Below, one piece after another: positions 28,267 to 36,200 of a stretch of 64,000 bases of DNA. Position numbers and translations under genes: made by a program. How positions within the stretch are numbered: the first letter of the stretch is position 1; every line of letters begins with the position of its first letter. This DNA comes from Streptomyces sp. TLI_235 (GTDB taxonomy: Bacteria; Actinomycetota; Actinomycetes; Streptomycetales; Streptomycetaceae): the NCBI GenBank assembly GCA_002300355.1, contig NSGV01000001.1, positions 1,364,001 through 1,428,000 on the forward strand, in the 5' to 3' direction. A model generated the notes under the pieces. That model was not told the origin of the DNA. It did not search any database and saw nothing but the letters and a program-made list of their open reading frames with translations.

Positions 28267-29526
28267 TTGGCCACCGCCGTGCCCGCGCCCGTGATCACCG
28301 TCGTCGGGGTCGGTGCGGACGGCTGGGACGGGCTCGCGCCCACCGCGCGGGAAGCCCTGCGCGCCGCGGCGACCGTCCTCGGCGGGCCGCGCCAGTTGGA
28401 GTTGCTGCCGCCGGAGGTCACCGCCGCCCGGGTGGCCTGGCCCTCGCCGCTGCGCCCCGCCGTCCCGCGGCTGCTCGCCGAGCACGGCGGGCGGAGCCTG
28501 TGCGTCCTCGCCAGCGGCGACCCGATGTTCTACGGCATCGGCCGCGCCCTCGCCGAGACGGTCGGCGCCGAACGGCTCCGGGTGCTGCCGCACCCCTCGT
28601 CCGTGTCGTACGCCTGCGCCCGGCTCGGCTGGCCGCTGGAGGACACCGAGGTGGTCAGCCTGGTCGGCCGGCCGCTCGCGAACCTCAACGCTGCGCTGTC
28701 GGACGGGCGGCTGCTGCTGGTGCTCGGCGCCGGCGCCGGTACGCCCGCCGAGGTCGCCGCGCTGCTGGCCGAGCGCGGCTTCGGCGCCAGCCGGCTGCGG
28801 GTGCTCGAACAGCTCGGCGGGGCGGCCGAGCGGGTGCTGGACGGCACCGCCGGGGACTGGCCGCACCCGGCGGGCGATCCGCTGAACATCCTGGCCGTGG
28901 AGTGCGCCGGCCCGCGGGCGCAGCTCGTCCCCGGTCTGCCGGACGACGCCTTCGAGCACGACGGGCAGCTGACCAAGCGCCATGTCAGGGCGGCGACGCT
29001 CGCCGCCCTCGCGCCCGCCGCCGGCGAGCTGCTCTGGGACATCGGCGGCGGCTCCGGCTCGATCGGCGTGGAGTGGCTGCGGGCGCACCGCAGCTGCCGG
29101 GCCGTCAGTGTGGAGCGGGATGCCGTCCGGGCCGAGCGGATCCGGCGGAACGCCGCCGCGCTCGGCGTGCCGCGGCTGGAGGTCGTCACCGGGCGGGCCC
29201 CGGAGGCGCTGGGCGGGCTGCCGGTGCCGGACGCCGTGTTCATCGGCGGCGGGCTCACCGCGCCGGGCCTCCTGCAGGCCTGCTGGGACGCGCTGCCGGC
29301 CGGCGGCCGCCTGGTCGCGAACACCGTCACGCTGGAGTCCGAGGCGCTGCTGACGCAGTGGTACCGCCGCTGCGGCGGGGACCTGGTGAAGCTGGCCGTC
29401 GCGCACGCCGTACCGGTCGGCGGGTTCACCGGCTGGCGGCAGGCCATGCCGGTCACCCAGTGGTCGGCCGTCAAACCGTCCGAGACCGCCGCGGCCGTCG
29501 AGGCCGACGGGGAGGAGCAGCAGTGA
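28267..29526 (+). CDS. cobL: Precorrin-6Y C5,15-methyltransferase (decarboxylating), CbiE-CbiT fusion
   Basis: A 419-aa bifunctional cobalamin enzyme. Residues 1-210 are the CbiE-type tetrapyrrole methyltransferase (ITVVGVGADGWDGLAP, LASGDPMFYGIG, LPHPSSVSYACARLGWP). Residues 215-400 are the CbiT domain, a Rossmann methyltransferase with ELLWDIGGGSGSIGVEWL. It methylates C5 and C15 and decarboxylates the ring C acetate. The TTG at 28267 is the best start, with AAGGAG six bases upstream. Its stop overlaps the cobM GTG as GTGA. Confidence 0.93.
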   Translation: MATAVPAPVITVVGVGADGWDGLAPTAREALRAAATVLGGPRQLELLPPEVTAARVAWPSPLRPAVPRLLAEHGGRSLCVLASGDPMFYGIGRALAETVGAERLRVLPHPSSVSYACARLGWPLEDTEVVSLVGRPLANLNAALSDGRLLLVLGAGAGTPAEVAALLAERGFGASRLRVLEQLGGAAERVLDGTAGDWPHPAGDPLNILAVECAGPRAQLVPGLPDDAFEHDGQLTKRHVRAATLAALAPAAGELLWDIGGGSGSIGVEWLRAHRSCRAVSVERDAVRAERIRRNAAALGVPRLEVVTGRAPEALGGLPVPDAVFIGGGLTAPGLLQACWDALPAGGRLVANTVTLESEALLTQWYRRCGGDLVKLAVAHAVPVGGFTGWRQAMPVTQWSAVKPSETAAAVEADGEEQQ

Positions 29527-30284
29527 CCGTCCACTTCATCGGGGCCGGCCCCGGGGCCGCCGACCTGATCACCGTCCGCGGGCAGCGCACGCTCGCCGCG
29601 TGCGGGGTCTGCCTGTACGCGGGCAGCCTGGTGCCGCGCGAGCTGCTCGCCGAATGCCCGCCGGACGCCCGGCTGGTGGACACCGCCAACCTGGACCTGG
29701 ACCGGATCGTCGCCGAGATCGTCCGCGCCCACGAGGAGGGCCACGACGTGGCCCGGCTGCACTCCGGCGACCCGTCGGTGTTCAGCGCCGTCGCCGAGCA
29801 GATGCGGCGACTCGACGCCCTCGGCATCCCGTACGAGGTGGTGCCCGGTGTGCCCGCCTTCGCCGCGGCGGCGGCCGCGCTCAAGCGCGAACTGACCGTG
29901 CCGACGGTCGGTCAGACCGTGATCCTCACCCGGGTCGCCCGCCAGGCCACCCCGATGCCCGAGGGCGAGGACCTCGCCACCCTCGGCCGCAGCGGCGCCC
30001 TGCTGGTGCTGCACCTCGCCGCCCGCTACGTGGACAGCGTCGTCGAGGAGCTCCTGCCGCACTACGGCGCCGACTGCCCGGCCGCCGTCGTCGCGATGGC
30101 CAGCCGCCCCGACGAGCTCGTCCTTCGCGGCACCCTCGGCGACATCGCCGGGCAGGTGAAGGCCGCCGGCGTCCTGCGGACCGCCGTCATCCTCGTCGGC
30201 CGGACGCTGGGAGCCGAGCAGTTCCGCGACAGCCACCTCTACTCGCCCGAACGCGACCGGCCCCACGAGCCCTGCGGCGCCTGA
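29523..30284 (+). CDS. cobM: Precorrin-4 C11-methyltransferase
   Basis: A 253-aa SAM-dependent tetrapyrrole methyltransferase. It opens VHFIGAGPGAADLITVRGQRTL and contains LHSGDPSVFSAVAEQMRRLD, VPGVPAFAAAAAALKRELTVP and LTRVARQATPMP, all characteristic of CobM/CbiF, which methylates C11 of the corrin precursor. The GTG start overlaps the cobL stop (GTGA). The last 46 bp overlap the 3' end of the oppositely oriented aldolase gene. Confidence 0.94.
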   Translation: MTVHFIGAGPGAADLITVRGQRTLAACGVCLYAGSLVPRELLAECPPDARLVDTANLDLDRIVAEIVRAHEEGHDVARLHSGDPSVFSAVAEQMRRLDALGIPYEVVPGVPAFAAAAAALKRELTVPTVGQTVILTRVARQATPMPEGEDLATLGRSGALLVLHLAARYVDSVVEELLPHYGADCPAAVVAMASRPDELVLRGTLGDIAGQVKAAGVLRTAVILVGRTLGAEQFRDSHLYSPERDRPHEPCGA

Positions 30285-30943
30285 GCGGGAAGGGCCGCCG
30301 TGAAGGCGCGGGCGCGGCGGGTGATGTCGGGCCAGTCGGCCGCGGCGACGGCGGACGGCGGGACCACCTCGGAGCCGGCGCAGACGGCGAGGGCGCCGTG
30401 GCCGAGGAAGGCGGCGGCGTTGGCGGCGCTGACGCCGCCGGAGGCGACCAGGGGGACGTCGGGGTAGGGGCCGCGCAGGTCGGCGAAGTAGCCGGGGCCG
30501 AAGGCGCGGGCCGGGAAGATCTTCACGGCGGCGGCGCCCAGGTCGACGGCCCGGGCGACCTCGGTCGGGGTGAGGGCGCCGAGCACGACCGGGACGGCCG
30601 CCCGCTCGGCCGCGGCGGCGACCTCGGGGCGGCAGCCGGGCGTGACCAGGAATCCGGCGCCGGCGTCCACCGCGCGGTCGGCCTGGTCGGCGGTGAGCAC
30701 GGTGCCGACGCCGATCCGGTGTCCGGCGTCCGCCGCACGCCGCAGATGGACGGTCACCTCCGGCGTCGTGAAGGTGAGTTCGACGCGGTCGATGCCGCCG
30801 GCGGCGAGCGCCGCGCAGAGCTCGGCCGCGTCCGGGATCCGCGGTGCGCGGACGACGGCGATCACCCGCTCGGCGGCGAGCGCGGCCCGCAGCGCGGTGG
30901 CCGCGGAGTCGGCGGGGTCGGCGGGGTCGGCGAGAGTGGTCAC
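30239..30943 (-). CDS. eda: KDPG/KHG aldolase (2-dehydro-3-deoxy-phosphogluconate aldolase)
   Basis: A 234-aa class I aldolase. Visible motifs are VIAVVRAPRIPDAAELCAALAAGG, RVELTFTTPE (catalytic Glu), GVGTVLTADQ, FLVTPG and AAVKIFPARAFGP, where Lys forms the Schiff base. It cleaves 2-keto-3-deoxy-6-phosphogluconate to pyruvate and glyceraldehyde 3-phosphate. GTG 30943 is preferred, with GAGGAG upstream; ATG 30985 would add a Pro/Arg-rich tail. The C-terminus is about 15 residues longer than is typical and is encoded antisense to the end of cobM. It forms an operon with the upstream amidohydrolase. Confidence 0.9.
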   Translation of the reverse strand: MTTLADPADPADSAATALRAALAAERVIAVVRAPRIPDAAELCAALAAGGIDRVELTFTTPEVTVHLRRAADAGHRIGVGTVLTADQADRAVDAGAGFLVTPGCRPEVAAAAERAAVPVVLGALTPTEVARAVDLGAAAVKIFPARAFGPGYFADLRGPYPDVPLVASGGVSAANAAAFLGHGALAVCAGSEVVPPSAVAAADWPDITRRARAFTAALPAQAPQGSWGRSRSGE

Positions 30944-31010
30944 GGGTGCGGGGCTCCTCGGTCGGCCGGGCGGGGCGGAACACAAGTGGGCGGGGCGGGT
31001 ACGGGCGGGG

Positions 31011-32621
31011 TCAGCGGGCCCGGGCTCCGTGCGGGCCGCGGCGCAGGGCGCGGCCGGGGAGGGCGCCGGTGGGACGGCCGTCCCGGAGGACGGCGGTGCC
31101 GTTGACGCAGACGTGCTCGATACCGGTGGCCGGGCGGCGGGGGTGGTCGAAGGTCGCGGTGTCGCGGACGGTCTCCGGGTCGAGGAGCACCAGGTCGGCG
31201 TGGTGGCCGGGGCGGACCAGGCCGCGCCGGTGGAGGCGGAGGCGGCGGGCCGGGCGGCCGGTCATCCGGGCGATCGCCTCCTCCAGGGTGAGGACGCCCT
31301 CGTCCCGGGTGTAGTGGCCGAGGTAGCGGGCGAAGGTGCCCCAGGCGCGGGGGTGCGGGCGGTCGCCGACGAGCAGGCCGTCGCTGCCGACGGTGTGCGC
31401 GGGGTGGCGCATCACGGTGCGGACGTTGGCCTCGTCGCCGACGTGCTGGAGGATCGTGGTGGCGAGGCGGTCGGTGCGCAGCAGGGCGAGGCAGGCCTCG
31501 GTGCCGGTGGTGCCGCGGTCGGCGGCGATCCCGGCGACGGTGCGGCCGACCAGGGCGCCGAGGGACGGGTCGCCGACGCCGGAGATCTGGACGGTCGTCC
31601 AGTCGGCGGTGACGCCGTGGCAGCCGTCGCTGCCGGTCTCCTCCAGGGCGGTGCGGATGCGCTCGCGGGTGTCCGGGTCGCCGAGCCGGGCGAGGGTCGC
31701 GTCCGGTCCCCCGGCGGCGGCCCAGCCGGGCAGCAGGGCGGCGAGGGTGGTGGAGCCGGGGAGGTAGGGGTAGCTGTCGAGGGTGATGTCGAGGCCCTCG
31801 GCGAGCGCCCGGTCGACCAGGGCGAGGAGTTCGCCGGCCCGGCCGCGGTTGACCTCGAAGTTCATGGTCGCGTGGGTGAGGTGGAGCGGGCAGCCGGACG
31901 CCCGGGAGACGGCGATCATCTCGGCGTAGCCCTCCAGGGCGCCGGCGCCGTAGGAGCGCTGGTGCGGGGCGTGGAAGCCGCCGGCGGCGGCGACCACCTC
32001 GCAGAGGGCGGTGAGTTCGGCGGTGCCGGCGTACATGCCGGGCGGGTAGCTGAGCCCGCTGGAGAGCCCGACCGCGCCCTCGTCCAGGCCCTGGGCGACG
32101 AGGGCGCGCATCCGGTCGAGTTCGGCCGGGGTCGGTGGGCGGTCGTCCCAGCCCATGGCGAGCATCCGGACGGAGCCGTGCGGCACCAGGTAGCAGGTGT
32201 TGACGGCGGTGCCGGTGTCGAGCCGGTCGAGGTACTGGCCGACGGTGCGCCAGTTCCAGTCGAAGCCCTCGGGGTCGCCGTTCCAGCCGGCGAGCTGGCG
32301 GCGCAGCGCGGGGAGGGTGGTGTCGTCGACGGGTGCGTAGGAGAGGCCGTCCTGGCCGAGGACCTCGCAGGTGACGCCCTGGGTGACTCGGGAGGGGTGC
32401 CCGGGCTCGACGAGCAGCCGCAGGTCGGAGTGGGTGTGCATGTCGACGAAGCCGGGGGCGAGGACGAGGCCGTCCGCGTCGACGGTGCGGCGGGCGGTCA
32501 GGCGTCGGCCGGCGGTGCCGACGGTGTCGATCAGGCCGCCGGTGACGGTGACGTCCGCGCGTCGGCGCGGTGCGCCGGTGCCGTCGACGACGGTGGCACC
32601 GCGGAACACCAGATCGGCCAC
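31011..32621 (-). CDS. N-acyl-D-amino-acid deacylase family amidohydrolase
   Basis: A 536-aa metal-dependent amidohydrolase of the D-aminoacylase group. The N-terminal beta domain is followed by LAPGFVDMHTHSDLRL (His-x-His metal ligands), VTQGVTCEVLGQDGLSY (Cys ligand position), HAPHQRSYGAGALEGY and HPAHTVGSDGLLVGDRPHPRAWGTFARYLGHY, the C-terminal signature of this family. It removes acyl groups from N-acyl-D-amino acids or related amino sugars acids. The GTG at 32621 has AAGGTGG at good spacing; a GTG three codons upstream at 32630 is an alternative. Together with the KDG kinase and the aldolase it suggests catabolism of an N-acylated amino sugar acid; this is inference. Confidence 0.85.
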   Translation of the reverse strand: MADLVFRGATVVDGTGAPRRRADVTVTGGLIDTVGTAGRRLTARRTVDADGLVLAPGFVDMHTHSDLRLLVEPGHPSRVTQGVTCEVLGQDGLSYAPVDDTTLPALRRQLAGWNGDPEGFDWNWRTVGQYLDRLDTGTAVNTCYLVPHGSVRMLAMGWDDRPPTPAELDRMRALVAQGLDEGAVGLSSGLSYPPGMYAGTAELTALCEVVAAAGGFHAPHQRSYGAGALEGYAEMIAVSRASGCPLHLTHATMNFEVNRGRAGELLALVDRALAEGLDITLDSYPYLPGSTTLAALLPGWAAAGGPDATLARLGDPDTRERIRTALEETGSDGCHGVTADWTTVQISGVGDPSLGALVGRTVAGIAADRGTTGTEACLALLRTDRLATTILQHVGDEANVRTVMRHPAHTVGSDGLLVGDRPHPRAWGTFARYLGHYTRDEGVLTLEEAIARMTGRPARRLRLHRRGLVRPGHHADLVLLDPETVRDTATFDHPRRPATGIEHVCVNGTAVLRDGRPTGALPGRALRRGPHGARAR

Positions 32622-32644
32622 CTGAACCACCTTTCACCTGCGAT

Positions 32645-32696
32645 GTTGCGTTATCTGCAACGTGCGTTGCGCATAGTGCCACGACGGTTCTAACAT
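32645..32696. promoter_or_regulatory. Operator/promoter between the amidohydrolase and the KDG-type kinase
   Basis: Alternating half sites GTTGC (32645-32649), GCAAC (32657-32661) and GTTGC (32666-32670) form two overlapping inverted repeats. The last half site overlaps TTGCGC (32667-32672), a -35 candidate that stands 18 bp before TAACAT (32691-32696). The likely ligand is the IclR regulator encoded two genes downstream; repression of both divergent units would follow. Confidence 0.55.
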
Positions 32697-32771
32697 TCAC
32701 GCCGAAGCGCGGTCAACGAGACGGGCGGGGTGCCCGGTCGAGCGGGCCGAGGAAACCGAGGAGTGCGGCGG

Positions 32772-33845
32772 ATGGCGGAGCAGCCGACCACGGGCCCCGA
32801 CGCCGTGTGCCTGGGCGAGTCGATGGCAGTGCTGCTGCCGGACACCGCGGGCCCGCTGGACGCCGTCGGCGGCTTCCGCCCGGCGGTGGGCGGCGCGGAG
32901 GCGAACACGGCCTGCGCGCTGGCCGCGTTCGGCGTGCCGACGGCCTGGATCGGCCGGGTCGGCGACGACGGCTTCGGGCGCATGGTCACCGCCGATCTGG
33001 CCGCCTGCGGGGTGGACGTGTCGGCCGTCGCGGTGGACCCGCACCGCCGCACCGGCCTGTACGTCAAGGAGACCGGCGGTTCGGGCCTGCCGTACGACCT
33101 GGGGCCGGGCCGCAGCCGGTTGCACTACTACCGGACGGGCTCCGCCGCCTCGGCGCTCTCCCCCGCCCTGACCGCCGATCCGGCCGCCGCCCGGCTGCTG
33201 GACGGCGCCCGGCTGCTGCACCTGACCGGCATCACCGCGGCGCTCTCCGACGACTGCCTGGCCCTGGTGCGCGCGCTGCTGGCCGACCGGCGGCCGGGCC
33301 GGCTGGTCTCCTTCGACCTGAACTGGCGCCCGGCACTGTGGCACGGCCGCGACCGCGCCGTGCTGCCCGGGCTGCTGGACGCCGCCGACGTCCTGCTGCT
33401 GGGCGCGGACGAGGCCGAGGAGGCGCTCGGCACCGGCGACCCGGGCGCGCTGCGGGCCGCCTTCCCCTCCCCCGCGACCGTCGTGGTGAAGGACGCCGGG
33501 CACCGGGTGACCGCGCTGGACCGCTCGGGCGCCGCGGTCACCGAGCGGGCGCTCGCCGTGGAGGTGGTGGAGCCGACCGGCGCGGGCGACGCCTTCGCCG
33601 CCGGGTACCTGGCCGGCCTGCTCCGCGGCCTGGACACCCGCCGCGGGCTGCGGCTCGGCCACCTGGCCGCGGCCTGCGCCCTGACCGCCCGCGGCGACCG
33701 CGGCCTGCCGCCCGCGCCGCGGGCCGTCGCGGCGCTGCTGGACGCCTCGGACGGGGACTGGGCGGCGACCCGGGTGACCGCGGATGGCATCGTGTCCCCG
33801 GTACTCACCCGGCCGGCCGCGCACCTCGGAGCACTCACCCCATGA
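32772..33845 (+). CDS. kdgK: PfkB-family sugar kinase, probably 2-keto-3-deoxygluconate kinase
   Basis: A 357-aa ribokinase-like kinase. The N-terminal signature GESMAVLLPDTAG and GGAEANTACALAAFGVPTAWIGRVGDDGFG is followed by the nucleotide and catalytic motif EPTGAGDAFAAGYLAGLLRG (Asp of GAGD as base). It would phosphorylate 2-keto-3-deoxygluconate to KDPG, the substrate of the neighbouring aldolase, so the assignment comes from context as much as sequence; other sugar acids are possible. ATG 32772 has GAGGAG eight bases upstream. Its stop overlaps the iclR start (ATGA). Confidence 0.82.
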   Translation: MAEQPTTGPDAVCLGESMAVLLPDTAGPLDAVGGFRPAVGGAEANTACALAAFGVPTAWIGRVGDDGFGRMVTADLAACGVDVSAVAVDPHRRTGLYVKETGGSGLPYDLGPGRSRLHYYRTGSAASALSPALTADPAAARLLDGARLLHLTGITAALSDDCLALVRALLADRRPGRLVSFDLNWRPALWHGRDRAVLPGLLDAADVLLLGADEAEEALGTGDPGALRAAFPSPATVVVKDAGHRVTALDRSGAAVTERALAVEVVEPTGAGDAFAAGYLAGLLRGLDTRRGLRLGHLAAACALTARGDRGLPPAPRAVAALLDASDGDWAATRVTADGIVSPVLTRPAAHLGALTP

Positions 33846-34585
33846 GCCAGACCGTCACCCGCGCCCTGCGCCTGCTCGCCGAGCTCGGCGAGGGCGAACG
33901 CTCCCTCGACCAGCTGGCGGCGGCCCTCGGCGTGCACAAGACGACCGTGCTGCGCCTGCTGCAGAGCCTGGAGGAGGGCCGGTTCGTCCACCGCGACGCC
34001 GCGTACCGCTACCACCTGGGGGCGGGCCTGTTCGCGCTGTCCAGCCTGGCCCTGGAGCAGCGCGGCATCCGCCGGACGGCGGCGCCGCACCTCGCCGAGC
34101 TCAACGCCGCGACCGGGCAGACGGTGCACCTGGCCGCGTACGAGGGCGGGGAGGTGGTCTACATCGACAAGTACGACTCCCGGCAGCCGGTGCGGATGTA
34201 CTCGCGGATCGGGCTGCGGGCCGCGCTGCACTGCACGGCGGTGGCGAAGGTGCTGCTGGCCGACCTGCCGCCGGCCGCGCGCCGCAAGGTGGCCGCGTCG
34301 ATCGAGTACACCCCGTACACCGCGCACACGATCACCGGCCCGAAGCAGCTGCTGGCCGAGCTGGAGCAGGTGGCGGCACAGGGCTGGGCGCAGGACCACG
34401 CCGAGCACGAGCCGTTCATCAACTGCGTGGCCGCGCCCGTCCGGGACGCGACCGGCCGGATCGTCGCCGCGGCGTCGATCTCGGTGCCGGACGTGGTGCT
34501 GCCGTACGAGCGGGTGCTGGAGCTGCTGCCGCAGCTGCTGGCCACCGCCCGGGCGGTCTCCGCCGACGCGGGCGCCGCGACCTGA
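33842..34585 (+). CDS. IclR-family transcriptional regulator
   Basis: A 247-aa regulator. Residues 1-65 form the IclR winged helix (TVTRALRLLAELGEGERSLDQLAAALGVHKTTVLRLLQSLEEGRFV), followed by the GAF-like effector domain with GQTVHLAAYEGGEVVYIDKYDS, RAALHCTAVAKVLLA and AAPVRDATGRIVAAASISVP. It probably senses a keto- or amino-sugar acid and controls the divergent amidohydrolase-aldolase and kinase-iclR-ridA units through the GTTGC/GCAAC repeats. ATG 33842 overlaps the kinase stop. Confidence 0.92.
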   Translation: MSQTVTRALRLLAELGEGERSLDQLAAALGVHKTTVLRLLQSLEEGRFVHRDAAYRYHLGAGLFALSSLALEQRGIRRTAAPHLAELNAATGQTVHLAAYEGGEVVYIDKYDSRQPVRMYSRIGLRAALHCTAVAKVLLADLPPAARRKVAASIEYTPYTAHTITGPKQLLAELEQVAAQGWAQDHAEHEPFINCVAAPVRDATGRIVAAASISVPDVVLPYERVLELLPQLLATARAVSADAGAAT

Positions 34586-34617
34586 CGCCGAACACCCCCG
34601 AGAGGAAGCACGCCGCA

Positions 34618-35034
34618 ATGACCGCCACGAGCGAGAAGACCGAGATCCGCACCGCCGGTGCCCCCGCCCCCGCCTGGACGTTCTCCCAGGGGGTGCGCAA
34701 GGGCCCGATCCTGCAGGTCTCCGGCCAGGGCCCGCAGGACCCGGCGACCGGCGAGTACCTGTACCCCGGCGACGTGCGGGCGCAGACCCGGCGGACGCTG
34801 GAGAACGTCAAGGCCATCGTCGAGGCGGGCGGCGGCACGGTCGAGGACGTGGTGATGTTCCGCGTCTACCTGACGAAGCGTGCGGACTTCGCGGCGATGA
34901 ACGAGGCCTACGCGGCCTTCATCGAGGAGAACATCGCCCCGGGCGGCGTGAAGCCGTGCCGGACGACGGTCATGGTCGAGCTGCCGCAGGAGCCGATGCT
35001 GGTGGAGATCGACGCGCAGGCCGTCGTCGGCTGA
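34618..35034 (+). CDS. RidA-family imine/enamine deaminase
   Basis: A 138-aa member of the RidA/YjgF/UK114 family with the core VRKGPILQVSGQGPQDPATGE, RRTLENVKAIVEAGGGTVEDVVMFRVYLT and the terminal CRTTVMVELPQEPMLVEIDAQAVV. The Arg of CRTTV is the carboxylate-binding residue that active members need. These proteins hydrolyse 2-aminoacrylate-like imines released by PLP-dependent dehydratases. It lies 32 bp after iclR, which suggests that the pathway passes through an enamine or imine intermediate, as in ammonia elimination from an amino sugar acid. GAGAGGAAG precedes the start. Confidence 0.88.
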   Translation: MTATSEKTEIRTAGAPAPAWTFSQGVRKGPILQVSGQGPQDPATGEYLYPGDVRAQTRRTLENVKAIVEAGGGTVEDVVMFRVYLTKRADFAAMNEAYAAFIEENIAPGGVKPCRTTVMVELPQEPMLVEIDAQAVVG

Positions 35035-35049
35035 GCGGGGCCCGGGCCG

Positions 35050-36180
35050 TCAGCGGCCGGTCGCCGGGCCCAGCGGCTCGGCCCGGCCGACGACGGTGCC
35101 GGCCCGGTCGATGCAGATCACGTCCACCGCGACCGGTGCCGGGGTGAGCACCCCGAGCGCGGTCGCCCGGGCCGCCTCGGCCACCAGGTCGCCGAGCGGT
35201 ACGCCGGCGGCCGTGCACAGCTGCACCGCCTCCAGGCCGGTGTTGGCGGCGGCCACCGCCCCGGCGAGCTCCGGGCCGGCGCCGCCGCGCCTGGCCAGCT
35301 CCGCCAGGTAGCCCTTGTCGACCTGCGAGCGGGCCGAGTGCAGGTCGAGGTGGCCGGCCGCCAGCTTGGACAGCTTGGCGAAGCCGCCGGCGATGGTCAG
35401 CCGCGGCACCGGGTGGCGCTTGAGGTACTTGAGCACCGCGCCGGCGAAGTCGCCCATGTCGAGCAGGGCGTCCTCGGGCAGGCCGTGCACCGCGACCGCG
35501 ACCTTCTCCGAGGTCGAGCCGGTGCACCCGGCGACATGGGTGCGGCCGGCGGCCCGGGCCACGTCCACGCCGCGCCGGATGGAGTCGATCCAGGCCGAGC
35601 AGGAGTAGGGCACCACGATGCCGGTGGTGCCGAGGATGGACAGGCCGCCGAGGATGCCGAGGCGGGGGTTCCAGGTGGAGCGGGCGATCTCATCGCCGTG
35701 GTCGACGGAGATCTCCACCACGACGTCCCCGCGGCCGCCGTGCCGGGCGGCGACCTCGGCGACGGCGTCCCGCATCATCTGCCGCGGCACCGGGTTGATC
35801 GCCGGCTCGCCGACCGGCAGCGGCAGCCCGGCCTTGGTGACGGTGCCGACGCCGGGGCCGGCCCGGAAGACGACGCCGCTGCCCGGCTCGCCCTCGGACA
35901 CGGTGGCCCGGATCAGCGCGCCGTGGGTGACGTCCGGGTCGTCCCCGGCGTCCTTCACGATGCCGGCCGTCGCCCGTCCGGCCGCGAGCTCCTCCGCCGC
36001 CAGGGCGAACGCGGGCCGCTGCCCCTTCGGCAGGGTGATCTCCACCGGGTCGGGGAACTCTCCGGTGAGCAGGGCGGTGTACGCGGCGGTGGTGGCAGCC
36101 GTGGCGCAGGCACCCGTCGTCCAGCCGTGCCGCAGGCCGCTACTCTTCAGCTGCGCCGCCCGGCCGCCCGCCTCAGCCAC
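35050..36180 (-). CDS. cbiD: Cobalt-precorrin-5B C1-methyltransferase
   Basis: A 376-aa CbiD. Landmarks are LRHGWTTGACATAATTAAYTALLTGEFPDPVEITLPKG, GIVKDAGDDPDVTHGALIRATV, ILGTTGIVVPYSCSAWIDSIRRGVDVARAAGRTHVAGCTGSTSE and FAGAVLKYLKRHPVPRLTIAGGFAKL, all family-diagnostic. It methylates C1 with SAM; CbiD is a fold of its own, unlike the other methyltransferases of the pathway. GTG 36180 has AGGAGG five bases upstream. Only 20 bp separate this start from that of the divergent cobK, and its 3' end converges on ridA with a 15-bp gap. Confidence 0.95.
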   Translation of the reverse strand: MAEAGGRAAQLKSSGLRHGWTTGACATAATTAAYTALLTGEFPDPVEITLPKGQRPAFALAAEELAAGRATAGIVKDAGDDPDVTHGALIRATVSEGEPGSGVVFRAGPGVGTVTKAGLPLPVGEPAINPVPRQMMRDAVAEVAARHGGRGDVVVEISVDHGDEIARSTWNPRLGILGGLSILGTTGIVVPYSCSAWIDSIRRGVDVARAAGRTHVAGCTGSTSEKVAVAVHGLPEDALLDMGDFAGAVLKYLKRHPVPRLTIAGGFAKLSKLAAGHLDLHSARSQVDKGYLAELARRGGAGPELAGAVAAANTGLEAVQLCTAAGVPLGDLVAEAARATALGVLTPAPVAVDVICIDRAGTVVGRAEPLGPATGR

Positions 36181-36200
36181 GTCCGCCTCCTGGAGTTCCG

